From contig CM049306.1 of assembly GCA_026874595.1 (NCBI GenBank), forward strand, positions 43,960,019-44,024,018: DNA of 64,000 bases, read 5' to 3'. The translations under genes were made by a program, and so were the position numbers. Positions 50,351 through 62,110 of this stretch are shown here, piece after piece; position 1 is the first letter of the stretch, and each line of letters starts with the position of its first letter. The notes under the pieces were generated by a model that was given only the letters and a program-made list of their open reading frames with translations, did not search any database and was not told the origin of the DNA. This DNA is from Sipunculus nudus (taxonomy: Eukaryota > Annelida > Sipuncula > Golfingiida > Sipunculidae).

Positions 50351-52128
50351 TAGAGCCTACTGAAAGTTGTATCAACATTTAAAGCACTTGCAGCAGATCT
50401 GATCATCCATCCAAGTATGACCTGAACACAGCATTTGTGCATCTGATCCAATACCTGTGGCAGATCTCTCTGGAAAACCAAAAATTATCTTAACTACTTT
50501 GTGACAGTGAATGCCTTGGGCATTAAAGCCTAAGCCAAATTCCAGACTATACTACCGTTTTGGCAGAGAACTAAGTCTCAACCCTTATTCCCAGGTTTTG
50601 ATTACTAAAGCTAAGCCAAACAGGCAACAGTTTAATTAATAGCAAGGCCAAAACACCAGTTATTTTTTACAACATGTTCAAAATTGTAATCCAGATATGT
50701 ACAAATATCTAAGAAACCTGCAAAATAATGAGACTACTGTCTGTAAAAACTTTAAAGCTGTGATATGTCTAACCTGCAAATAGCACTCTTTGGTCCTATG
50801 TTGTGTGGTCAGTTTGACAAAAGAAGTAGCTCAAGTTGAAGGATAGGTAAATGTTTAGATACAGGTTATTTTAAACGCATGTATTGTGGTTAAATGTAGT
50901 ACCACATTTGGTTCCTAGTGCCATCTAGTATTGATTCAGTACACTAAAGCACTCCAAGGGATATACTCTAAGTTAATGCTATTTGTATCCTCATAAAAAG
51001 ATAGTGATAGTGCAGGAGGCATCACTTGCATTGCAACTAACTCCAGCTGATTTTCAATTAGAATTGATTCACATTTGGACACTAGAAGTTGCTGATAAGC
51101 ACTGTTAGTATAAATGTATTTAATAACCATATTCAAAAGTACGCCTTTATAGTTTAACTACTTATTGCTGTTTGAGGTATAAAACTCCTCAAAATATTAT
51201 TCCATCAATCTTTACTTCTGTACTTGCTGCTCCTGCATCATTGCAGATCTTGCAAATAATGAGATGCAAACTATGGGGTACTTTAAAACCCTTGAAATTA
51301 CATGTGGTAATACAAAGTACCATAATACTTATCAGTGCCTCTAGCGTTCAAGCCTAATTCGCAGTTATAAAAGTTTCTTGTGCATATTCAATTGGTCCTT
51401 GTGCCATATTGCTTTGGTGATAGCATAAATCTTACCACCATTTTGGTATTTTTAAAGTAATAAACAGTTAGTTTCTTCAATGTCACTAGATGGCACTGAT
51501 TGATAATTCAGGTACTACCAACAATAAAATGACTATTTTTAAATATCACATTACTACTGTATTCTTGACTTAGAGCATTCAACTTTAAAAACAGCTACTG
51601 AGACATAAATATGTAGACTTCTGTAAAGTGTATTTTGCTGAGAACATAATGATATTTAAGATAATAAGAGTGTGTATATATTAGAACCACACATGACCAT
51701 CTTCATTAACTGAAGCCATGCACTCATCTTCAGCATAAACCCAAAAACCTGGCCATCTTAACTCTTCTATCAACTCAATACCAACAGTCAATACACAATG
51801 TCATGAAAGGTAGCAAGCCAAAGTTCTATGCATAAACATGAAAATGCAAGGAAAATATTGTGCAATTGTGCTTACTCCTGAGCATGGTCCATGAATGGTT
51901 TGTAACCTGGTTGTAATATACAACCTGAGGTTACCAGTTTTAGCAGTTTGTATTATACTTGTCCCACTGGTCCTCTCCTCTGTGGGACAAGCACAAGTCA
52001 TACTTGTCCAACTGGACCTCTCCTCTGTGGGACAAGCACACTTACAACGGGAATCACATTCTGAAGGGTATCCCACTGTCACTGCCATTGGCATACATTC
52101 TCCAATGTTGTGATTTACATAACCCTGA
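50351..52128. other. Intergenic stretch downstream of the carrier gene
   Basis: No gene was recognised apart from the 45-bp duplication at 51958-52045. The long frames through that duplication are open on both strands and look like repeat artefacts. Confidence 0.35.
51958..52045. repeat. 45-bp direct duplication with internal hairpin
   Basis: Two copies, at about 51958 and 52003, each contain CTTGTCC(C/A)AC ... GTGGGACAAG. The first forms a perfect 10-bp stem with a 14-nt loop. They lie about 100 bp beyond the candidate poly(A) signal of the carrier gene. Confidence 0.65.
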
Positions 52129-52609
52129 TTTATTTCGACATTCCCTGGATTATTTGGAGAGGTTTTGTTGGTATACATAAAGCATCAAAGTAGTTGAGAC
52201 AAGCACTGTGATAAACTTCCTTGATTTCAACAATGCCCTAACACTGTTGATAAGATATCTTGCTTTTTCTTTGATGTCCCTGATAAAATTTCTTGATTTT
52301 CACAAAGCTCCAGACTGTGTAACATCTCTAGTGATGTTAGGTATGCCCCTGAATTCACGAGTGATCCTTGTTCACTGATGAGATCCATCTTCTCGAGCTT
52401 TTACAATGCTCTCAGCATTAGCCATAACCTTTTTTTCAATTTGAATACAGTGACCATGTATACTTCTTTACTTTCACAAAGCTCCAGACACTGTGGATCT
52501 TTTTTTTTTCTCCATATTATCATTTATAGTCCTCTACATCCCATAGGCCTCCTTTTTTTACATACACATTTACTTTCTTCTTTGTGCGCATGAAAGTCGC
52601 TGAGATCTA
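52129..52609 (-). promoter_or_regulatory. Carrier 3' UTR with candidate poly(A) signal
   Basis: On the minus strand the first AATAAA after the stop codon is at 52134-52129, giving a 3' UTR of roughly 0.5 kb. A further candidate lies near 48233. Confidence 0.35.
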
Positions 52610-52737
52610 TCACTCATCCCTGTGTAGCCTTTTCATAAGCATACTCTTTATATTCTCAAAGGTCACAAACTGAATGCCACTGTAAACGCATGCTCTGAGC
52701 ATTGATGGCTTCAGTCCACTGTACAGTGGCGCTAAAC
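52610..52737 (-). CDS. Carrier exon D with stop codon
   Basis: The acceptor is ATTTTCAG. It encodes APLYSGLKPSMLRACVYSGI and a short basic tail, ending in TGA at 52612-52610. The contact-point-III arginine is kept. Confidence 0.88.
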
Positions 52738-55089
52738 CTGAAAATACATGAAAGAAACATTCAATAAAGTATAAAGACTTTATGGACTTTTTATATAACA
52801 TTTCCATTATGTATGCTTTTAAATTTATTGGTTAGTTAAGTTCAAATAGCTATTGTTTTCACCTTGACTGAATAAAGCTGAAATCAAAACACATAACCTA
52901 AAATATACAACAGAATGATTTTCAACTGAACTGGAAAACAAAAATATGGAATTATCAGATCTCAACAGATCAATTGCAAATGGCATATAAACCTCATGGG
53001 CAATGGACACAGTCTTTTCAAGCTTATCTGCCATCTTTCATATATTGAAAAAAGTGCTATGATGCTGATAGTTAGCAGTACAGGATGTGTGAAAAGATAT
53101 ACAAGATAATATTCATGGAGTTGCACAAGTGCAAAATCACAAGCTCAAATTCTATATGTCTGTATACTATCATGTTAATGCCCATAACATGAGAGGAGAT
53201 TGAACATAATAAAGCAAGGGTAAAGGACTAAATTTCACTAACCTTCTGTTTTCAAGATATGCAAGAGTGGTTTGATGAAGCCGTTTGTGTTTTTCCCATT
53301 TACAGCAGACATCACTTGGACCCTTGTTTTAATGGCGTCAACCGGATGCATGACTCCGTAGCACATGCCTGCTGCCATACCACACATAAAGACTTCTGCC
53401 GTCCCTATAGGACAGGAAAATGAATGTTCCGAATTGGCATAATGTAGGAAATATGTAATGGATATGATTTTTTTCTTTAAAATTTGCTTGAATGGTGTTA
53501 AAATTTGTGACAGAATAAAAAATACCAATTCACAGTCTGCCTTCATAGACAGCAATACCCAAATTTTTGTGCATCAAAGTTTCTAATTCTTTGTCTAAAT
53601 TCTCAAAGTATCAAATATGGACCCAAAGTTATAACACATTTTTACATAAAATAGCTGTTAATGGAGCCAAGGTATAACAGGAAATAATTCATAAGTAACA
53701 ATTAACAGAGATGCTTTAAAACAACATACACTTGGTTATGAAAAAGCCAAAGTTAAAGCAAGTTTATGATAGAATACTATTTTTGAGAAAAAGTATTGGC
53801 TAGCCCATATTTCTAGCTACCAGTAGGGAATGACTACCTGCATTGGATCTCTTATAAAATTTTATACAAAGGCAAGGGAAGATACCGAAATTTGTTTGTT
53901 TATACTTAAGTTCTCACAACATGATTAAAATATAAAATAAATTTGCACTTACCAAGTCTTTGAGTGCGTTCTAACCTCATCAATATTGACTTTGCACACT
54001 CGTAGCTGCCAAAGTAAACGAAGGATCCTGGAATGTCTTTAGCCCACATGCTTGAGAGGCCGCGGTAGAGGCCTCGCAGTCCGTCGGCTTTCATGATACC
54101 TCTTGTCATCTGCCATGATGACCTGTAACAAACAACATTTTAATCAGCTAAAAATAATTCTAATAATAAGGTCATAGGGTCATATTAATATGCATGAGAA
54201 AGGTGACAAAGCAGCAGATATGAGGTAAAGCAATCAATGGTTTGGATCATTTTGATTGGCTGTTGGCTTTCCTATCAGTTGGCATGAAAAACTGTGACAT
54301 ATAAAATTTTAAGCTGCTGGTCCGTAAATCTGTATGTCTGGTATGATGTCTGGTATAATGTGTGGTCTGTGTGTGTGTAAACTTAAATTTATTAGTTTTA
54401 ATGGGATGAAACCAGACATCAATAGTGCATGACGTATGTATGTAGTGTGTGGTCTGTATATGCATCCTATTGATATGAAAATTTATTATTCACACCTTTT
54501 TGCAGGGAATACCCCTTGCTTAATGCCATGGTGTTTCCCAACCTCCGATAAGTTTGGTTATCATATAAAACTGACAGATCATGGACTAAATACAGATTCT
54601 ACAGTTAAAAGATTCTACGCTTGAGTGTGGCTTGTGGCCAACACAGGTTACCCTCTGACCTAAGTATACCACGAAAAGTCTAAAAGCATGCTTACCCAGC
54701 AGAGCTGGTAGATGACTTGGAAGTTAGCTGACGTTCTGCCTGACGCCGACATTTGACGAGTTCTAGCGGACAGAGGACGATGGATGTGACAACACCAGTG
54801 ATCGCTCCCGCACTGGCATGATGGCGAAGCGTCAGATCATTTGTCGTCGGAGCCTTCACAATGGTCATGACTAGATCCTCTGACAACCCGTATAATGTGA
54901 ACACAAGTGCTGCTTTTGCTGCGCTGCCCAGCATGGCTGGTGCTGCCCCCTGGTAGAGGCCTTGGACACCTTCATGCTTGAGCGTATCCCTGAGACAGTG
55001 TGTAGCGTTTGGATACATATCTGGAAATGTCTGCATTTTGACTTTAAGTGTATCCAACCAATGTGTGCAGTATGTAGCAGTGCCACCCC
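52610..55089 (-). CDS. Mitochondrial ornithine-transporter-like carrier, 5' exon missing
   Basis: Four exons join in frame: 55089-54696, 54122-53953, 53404-53243 and 52737-52610 (854 nt, about 284 residues to TGA). The protein belongs to the SLC25 family of inner-membrane exchangers with three repeated two-helix units. Signatures are WLDTLKVK (unit 1), PLELVKCR (unit 2) and HPVDAIKTR (unit 3). The segments KVKMQTFPDMY, ELVKCR and LYSGLKPSMLRA point to the ornithine transporter group (SLC25A15/A2). About 18 N-terminal residues encoded by an upstream exon were not found. Oddities: the unit-1 signature proline is Trp, the first contact point has Lys where human ORNT1 has Glu, and the second has Lys-Asp instead of Arg-Glu. 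Family is sure; ornithine as substrate is not. Confidence 0.88.
53243..53404 (-). CDS. Carrier exon C
   Basis: The acceptor is CCTATAG and the donor is GTTAGT. It encodes MCGMAAGMCYGVMHPVDAIK, continuing TRVQVM, the third signature motif. Confidence 0.88.
53953..54122 (-). CDS. Carrier exon B
   Basis: The acceptor is TTACAG and the donor is GTAAGT. It encodes SSWQMTRGIMKADGLRGLYR, then WAKDIPGSFVYFGSYE with the altered second contact point. Confidence 0.88.
54696..55089 (-). CDS. Carrier exon A (first found)
   Basis: The acceptor is TTTCAG ending at 55090 and the donor is GTAAGC. It covers repeat unit 1 and the first helix of unit 2 and starts with two bases of a glycine-type codon split from the missing upstream exon. 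Confidence 0.88.
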
Positions 55090-55640
55090 CTGAAAGTACA
55101 ACATAATAACTTCTAAATCTACATTCAGGGCTTGTCATTAACAGTTAACCACTTGCACAGGGCAAGTAAAAATGGTGGTAGGGTAACCAACAGTGGGTTC
55201 CTATTTGCCCGACTGGGCCAATGGGTGCTACATAAACCTTTACACACAGGCCTGAATCTTGACCAATATTAAGTGAGCCCCTTTCTTTTTCAGGAGAAGT
55301 GAAATCATATTTTAATACCTCTAGCTGTAATTACATGCATGTTTTTTTTTCTATGCAAATGCCAAAGAGAAATATAATTAACAAATAAATCATGTGGACT
55401 GAATTTTTTGTGGTTGTGGCCATGATTACTGATTTTGTTGGACAAGTAAAAATTCATGAAGGGCAAGTCAAAGCTAGTTGTCACTTGCCCTACTTGGCAA
55501 ATACTTTCAAAAGTTAATGTTGAGCCCTTTTACATAAAAAGGAAGGTTGCAACTTGAACATATTCACCTGTCATTCATTAATCATATTTGAAATTCATTA
55601 AGGTAAAGTAATCAAGAGATAGGAAATGGCTATCAAGATT
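55090..55640 (-). other. Upstream intron of the carrier gene
   Basis: No exon was recognised. The sequence around 55140-55510 contains two diverged copies of a GGGCAAGT.AAA phrase on the plus strand, a likely old repeat. Confidence 0.3.
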
Positions 55641-55805
55641 AAACAAGTGACCCATGGGTCATGACGCTCAGCTGACTAGGAAGAGATTCGTAAAAGGAAA
55701 ATTTATTCTCTGAATGGTAGTATATACCCATTCAACTGAAGCATCAAACAGATAAACCAACAGGCCAAGATTGTGTCTTTATTTATATATCTAAAAAATA
55801 GAGAA

Positions 55806-57503
55806 ACTAGATGTGTCGGAACGACATGAATGCCCCTGCCTGGGGCAAATTAGAAACATTTGCTAAATTTTGTAAAATTTTTTAAGTTCACGAGGTGTTG
55901 TATGGTCAAAAGTAGGTCAACAAGGGCAAAATGCAAACTTGATCTGTAAAGGGTCATTATCAAGCAACACACCAAAATCAGGCCAGTATCTGCAGGCATT
56001 GTGAAAAAAGTCCATATATGTGCATTTTTCATGAAAATTTCTGTCTTTCATGAAATTTTCTATGTTCAGGATCTGTTATATGGTGAAAAATAGGTGAACT
56101 GGGACGAAACACGAACTCAATCTGTAAGTGGTCATTATGCGCCCACAGACCAAACATTAGGCCAGTATCTGTAAGCACTACATTGCCAAACTAGAATATT
56201 AGCAAAAGTTGATAATCATTTATAAATTTAAATTGGAGAGGTATATACCATGTTTCATAACAATCCACCAAATGCTTCCTGAGAAATAAGCTCCTAAGTT
56301 TTTTTCTATACTAACCTCTGTGACCTTGAAAAGTAGGTCAAGATCACCCATCTTTGAACTTGACCAAGAGTTTGTAAATATAATGCAATAGCACTGAAGT
56401 AATGAAGTTCCTGTGTTGAATACCTTTGGAGATATCCCGCACAAAAGGCCAAAATTGAAAAAAATCCGATAAAATTTCATTAAAAAATCAGAAATTGCAG
56501 GTGGCGCCACCAAAATTGTGCAGCACATACAGACCATCAGTCCCAATGATCATAGTAAGTTTTGTTAAAATCCACACAATGGTTCCTGAGATATAAACTT
56601 CTGAGTGTTTTTCTATAATCAGCTCTAAAATGTAGAAAAATGGGTCAAGGTCATCCATCTTCGAACTTGACCAAGATTTTATCGATATACATCTTCACTG
56701 ATGAAATAAAATTCCAACGGTGAATCCTTTTAGAGATATCCCGCTCACAAGGTAAAAGTTAACAGACGCGGAACGGACGGACATACAGACACCGGACAGA
56801 CAGATGGACGTGCGGACAGACTGACAGCTTGGGTGACGACAATAGCCCATCAGCCTATGAGCTGAGGGCTAAAAACGGCTGTACATGTGTATTTGTCATG
56901 AAAATTTCTATTTTTCATGAATTTTTCTAAGTTTAGGAGCCGTAAAACGGCCAAAAGAAGGTCAACTGGGACGAAACGCGAACTCGATCTGTAACTAGTC
57001 ATTATCTGCCCACACACCAAAAATCAGGCCAATATCTGCAGGCATTGCGAAAAAAAAGTCTGTACATGTGTATTTGTCATGAAAATTTCAATTTTTCATG
57101 AAATTTTCTAAGTTTAGGAGCCGTAAAACGGTCAAAAGTAGGTTAACCGGGATGAAACGCGAACTCGATCTGTACCTGGTCATTATCTGCCCACACACCA
57201 AAAATCAGGCCAATATCTGCAGGCATTGCGAAAAAAAGTCCGTACATGAGTATTTGTCATGAAAATTTCTATTTTTCATGAAATTTTCTAAGTTTAGGAG
57301 CCGTAAAACGGTCAAAAGTAGGTCAACCGGGACGAAACGCGAACTGGATCTGTAACTGGTCATTATCTGCCCACACAGCAAAAATCAGGCCAATATCTGC
57401 AGGCATTGCGAAAAAAAGTCCGTACAACTGTTTGATTTCGGAATGACAGAATGACGGACATGGGTAAAACTATATGCCCCGGCCACCTAGTGGCGGGGGC
57501 ATA
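55806..57503 (+). mobile_element. F2 element copy 1, 180-bp tandem core
   Basis: It begins ACTAGATG, then the hairpin TGTCG-GAA-CGACA (55814-55826), then box X AATGCCCCTGCC. TGCCCC-TGCCT-GGGGCA forms a second hairpin. Tandem units have a 180-181 bp period (AATATCTGCAGGCATTGCG at 57031, 57212 and 57392). The right end has a GACGGAC-like stretch and a hairpin at 57474-57502, whose right arm GGCGGGGGCAT is the reverse complement of X. It is inserted in an A-rich site of F3 copy g and is itself interrupted by F4. Confidence 0.8.
56189..56875 (+). mobile_element. F4 element, innermost layer of the nest
   Basis: It starts AAACTAGAATATTAGC and ends with a GGAC/GACA tract (56770-56822) and the hairpin TAGCCC-A-TCAGC ... 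GCTGA-GGGCTA followed by A residues (56843-56875). Two internal units of about 305 bp share GAGATATCCCGC and a TTGAACTTGACCAAGA-like phrase. GGTGGCGCCACC lies at 56500-56511. It interrupts an F2 tandem unit in an A-rich spot. The 5' box is shorter than in the other families, so the assignment is less firm. Confidence 0.65.
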
Positions 57504-58545
57504 AAAATGTGTAAACTTTGAAAAATACAGGTGGCTCCACCAGTCTGCAGAAACTAATAAAAACACATGGTCAATATCCATGCAAAGAATCATGGTGCTC
57601 TCTGCATTAGTTGTTTAGATACTTCAGCTTTTGTATCAAATTTTCCATTATTCTGAGGGATACTTCTGAGTCCTACTCCTATAGCTTGAAGGATATGGGT
57701 AACAGAGACCTAATTTCAGGTTTCCACAGACACTTTTCATGGGCCTCCTTGCATTACAAGAATGAAGAATCTAGGTCCAGTTGTTACAATTTGTACCCTG
57801 TTGACAGATAACAACATCTTTAAAGGTCTAAAAAATAGAGAAAAAAAATCATAAAAATTTAAAAAAAATAGCAGTGGCGCACCCAGTCTGCAAAAACTGA
57901 TGGAATACCTCATGATCAAAATGTATGCCAAAAATCATGAACATCAGTGTTGTAGTTATTGAGATACTGCATTTTTTGTATCAAATTTTTTATTAGTCTG
58001 GGGGGTATTTTGGAGCCATACAGCTTAAAGGATAATGGAAACAGAGACCTAATTTCAGGTTTCCATGGAGACTTTTCATGGGTCTCCCTGTGTGTCAAGA
58101 ATGAAGATTCTTGGTGAAGTTATTATGATTTGTGTCCTGTCAACAGATGTTCATATCTTAAAAGGGCTCAAAAATTGAGAAAAAAATTCGTAAAAACTCC
58201 CCATCAAATACAGATGGTGCCACCAGTCTGCAGAATCTGATGAAACACTCAATGATCAATATCCATGCAAACAATTATGGTGATCTCTGCATTAGTTGTT
58301 CAGATACTTCAGCTTTTGTATCAAATTCTATTATTCTCAAAGGATATGGGTAACAGAGACCTAATTTCAGGTTTCCATGGAGACTTTTCATGGGTCTCCC
58401 TGTGTGTCAAGAATGAAGCTTCTAGGTCCAGTAGTTACGATCTGTGCCAGGTTAACAGACGGACGGACAGACGGACAGACGGACGGACGACGGACAAAGG
58501 GTGATCGCTGTAGCTCAGATGACTTACAGTCAGCTGAGCTAAAAA

Positions 58546-61500
58546 TAAACAAATTTTTTAATGAAAAAAAAAATGAATCTGTACTTTTATGGTTGCTGAT
58601 AAAAAAAATAAAATGTCAAGGTAACATTCACGTGATCAAATAATCTTGAATATGAGCACATCTCCTTACTACTAATATGAACAACAGAGCTGCTGCTTGC
58701 ATTTAATATGACTTACAGAGAGGGTATTTAGGGCAAACAGCTGTTTATGAGTAAGATCACTTTCCTGGCTTGTAACTTGTTTTTGTTTATAAAAAGTCCA
58801 ATACATTACTGTAATGGATCAAGCACCATACAGTACTGTATCCATAAAACAGACCCAGCTCTCAAGCATGAGAGGCCTTCACAGGCTGTACTTAACAGAA
58901 GTAATGAACAGTCAGTCAGGGTAGAGCAGTATGGGTGTATACCCGTAATTACAGCTTTGTGATAAGCATGCCTTAAGATCTTACATAACACTTGTTTCAT
59001 TATTGTAATGGTTTGAAATAATGTAAGTATTTCACAGGCATGTTGTGCATGCAAAGAAGTCTGTCTAAACGAAAACAGCTTTGTATTTCTTCCAATTATT
59101 ATTATTATATTGCTCTGAATGTTCAATTCCAAAATTAAAATTGAGGTTCTTTAAAAAATTGTATTCCTTTTTGAATGAAGTGACCATAAACATAAATATG
59201 TGTCTATTCAGGATTCATTTGAACAGGATATATTTTCCTCTAGCCTCCAGAGCTCTTAATTTTATGCCTAATATTAGACCAAAAGATATCAGGGTCAAAC
59301 CTGAATATAAATAAGCCACAAAATACCTGAATAAAAGCCACTAAATTAACATGACTAGCATATATATCTGTAAACATGAGGTTTTGTTAAGATAAAACTC
59401 AACTTCCATCTCTTAAAACACAACAGAAAAGTAGCAAATTCTTTAATTATGTGACAGCATCTTTTGTAGTCCCTTCAAGGCTGTTATTCTTATATAAACA
59501 AGATGTGAGGATAACACCACTTTATCTATTGTTTTCATGCATAATTATCATGGACTGCAGTCATTTTATCCTCATTTAGCTGTAAATATTATCAACAGAA
59601 GCCCCCCCCTTCTATATATGCAATTATCTAAGCAAATATTTGTCATGAAAGTAACCTGTAATATTTAATCTCACCATTAACAAAATGACTACCTGTATGT
59701 ACATAGTCTTCACAGTATGGGGCAAATATCAAATATCTGTAGCTGCAAGTGTTGATTATAAATATCTGTACAATGAGTGACTGCTGAAAGAGCACGGGGT
59801 TCAAAATATGAGTTTTTATGGTGAACATGACGATATGAAAAGAACTGAAAAGTATAGGCAGTGCTTCAAGTACTTCTGACATGTAAAAACCCATGAGGCC
59901 CAATGCTCCTACAGGCGTACTGGAGCTGTCTTGTAACCTGCACTACATTCAGGCTAAAGTACAATGATCCTCAGTGGAGAGCGTTCCTCTACCAGGCAAT
60001 AACAATCATATCCTCCCCTTCATCTGAATTCGCACCAACACTTTTATATGATGCATTTCCTCAACCCTCCAGAGATTTGTGGAAACTGGTTCAGCATCTA
60101 TTGTACGTTCCTGAGAACATTCAAACAGAGAAGATAACATAACCTCCTAAGTGCAAATTATCCAGCCAGCCAGATAAAGAGACCTGTAAACCTGCATAAA
60201 AGACACCACAGCCAGTTAACGGCCACTGACCTGTGTGCACTGTGTTTAGCACAGGTTGGAATGACTGACCGTACGATCAATGAACTTTATTATTTTGATT
60301 GTCAGTCATGTAATGAAACAAGAAAGATTTGATGGACAGAATAAATACTCTAAGATGAGTAAACAAATTTGTTTTGTTTTTTTAAGTATGAAAAATTAAC
60401 AGTTGTTTTATACTGTAAAACTTTTCATATTTGCTTAACATTGGGTACTGGTATTGTTGGTTTCTACTCTTGACTGTTTATTGATCATCAGCTTGTTTCC
60501 TTAGGACCTTTAAAGACTGCATAGTAAAACAAAGGATGCTTACATTTAAGGATATTTTTTAAAGTATGTCTAGACCTGTTTCAAGGTACTATCAGTGCAC
60601 AGCAGCATGTAAACCAAGCCACACATGTTTATATCAATTTATGCAGTCACAATATTTACATTCATTCTTATCACATGATAACTGGGATGAAAATCAATTT
60701 TTTTTTTACTTGTGTGTAGTCAGTGGAGATAATTAGTTTCACAGGGCACAATATTTTATGATGATGGTTGTGGTGCAACTAGTATTTTTACATTTTAAGT
60801 TTACAGAAGCATATCAAACTGGCAAAGATGTCAAAGTTTTACAGCCCTGGAGTTGATTGTCAGAGGGCCCATCATTACAGTTTAGTTGAAAAAAGGGCAC
60901 TGGATAAATTTTTAGTAACTGGTGATGTAATGTTTACGATAAAATTAATCAAAATATGGATTTATTTAACTGGTGGCATGTAGCTATGTTTATGAGTATT
61001 CCAATAACTTGTGCCCACATATGCATGTACGCATCTGGATGCCAGCAGCCTATCAAAAAAGAAACCTCTGACTTTTCACAGACATGGTCATTTAGACAAA
61101 AATGAAATCTGCATACACACCAGAAAGTGAATTGAAATAAAAATGAATTCATACTAAACATAACCAGTAGATTAACTAAATAATGATGCTTAAAACAACG
61201 GATGCCAAACCCTTTCAAGTCACCACAGCTATCTGAAAATTCACAGTTTTTCATGACTTTTCTGGTAATCATAGAATTTCCTGAATTTTGATGAAATTCT
61301 CTGATTTCACTGACCTCAAAAAATAATTTTTTCACTGATCACTCTCAAGCCTGAAAAGTCTACTGAAAACAAGGCCTGACAATTTGTAGATGTCAACTGT
61401 GGTCTATATACATGATAACAGCATCATCATGAAGACCATAATATTTTGATGTTAAACGTAATTAAATGTGAATTGAATCAACTATCAGAGTAAAGGTTAG

Positions 61501-62110
61501 AAACCAATAATCCAATCTAACATCACAAGAAAATTTAAACACAGCTCTGGTTGGTTATCCTTATTTTTAGAATTTGATTCCATGAATAAATTAAATATGT
61601 ATATAAATCAACCATTATCTCGGGTCATTGCCTGAAGTGTTTGCGTCACAATATGACATTTAATATTGTTATCTGGATGCACTTGTGCCTAAATGAGAGC
61701 ATATCCATTGAAAAAAAGAAATACACAAACCATATGCAGGGAAATAAACAAGTAGGCAGTGTCCTTCACACGAAACCATATACAACCATAAACAGATCAC
61801 CAACACAATGCCTTACAACAGATAGCAGGAAGGCCCTACATCATGTTACAGGAGGTCAATCAGAGCATGTTTACTGCATCTTCAGTCACGGTGACCGGGA
61901 CGTGCTGAACAGCATCAAATACTCATACATTATCAATAAACATTTCCGCTTCACAAAGTAATTCTGAAGTGCTATCAATAAACTCTGCTACCGGTACTTT
62001 GTCGTCACATATCTCTGATGTTAATATATATTTCAACTGCTTGTTTACAAGGTTTATATGCTAGGATAATAGCTGATATGTCATCCCTTCAAACTGCCTA
62101 ACTGAAAAAA
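58546..62110. other. Stretch without recognisable genes
   Basis: I searched the minus strand here for the missing first exon of the carrier (about 18 codons plus one base before a GT) and found no convincing candidate. No RNA gene or clear repeat end was seen. Chance frames of up to 128 codons show no family resemblance. Confidence 0.35.

Larger units (their letters stand above)
55641..58545 (+). mobile_element. F3 element copy g, outer layer of a three-level nest
   Basis: The start is AAACAAGTGACCCATGGGTC then ATGACGCTCAGCTGACT. The first 165 bp match copy b closely. The copy is cut at 55805 by an F2 element and resumes at 57504 with the same core units as copy b (box variants at 57531, 57872 and 58211). 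It ends with a (GGAC)n/(GACA)n tract (58459-58494) and the terminal hairpin to 58545. Confidence 0.85.

Noticed and set aside
50351-51720. A coding gene between the minisatellite and the carrier
   Set aside because: Only short frames occur, with no splice-supported exons.
51801-52178. 125-codon minus-strand frame with a repeated CACPTEER motif
   Set aside because: The repeat is the 45-bp hairpin duplication, the plus strand is open too, and there is no family resemblance or splice context.
58546-58760. ACTTAC at about 58711 as the donor of the missing carrier exon
   Set aside because: The frame ending there has a stop about ten codons upstream, no start codon and no carrier-like residues.
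60949-61335. 128-codon minus-strand frame as the missing first exon or a new gene
   Set aside because: It lacks the carrier N-terminal pattern and suitable splice sites, and its composition is that of translated AT-rich DNA.
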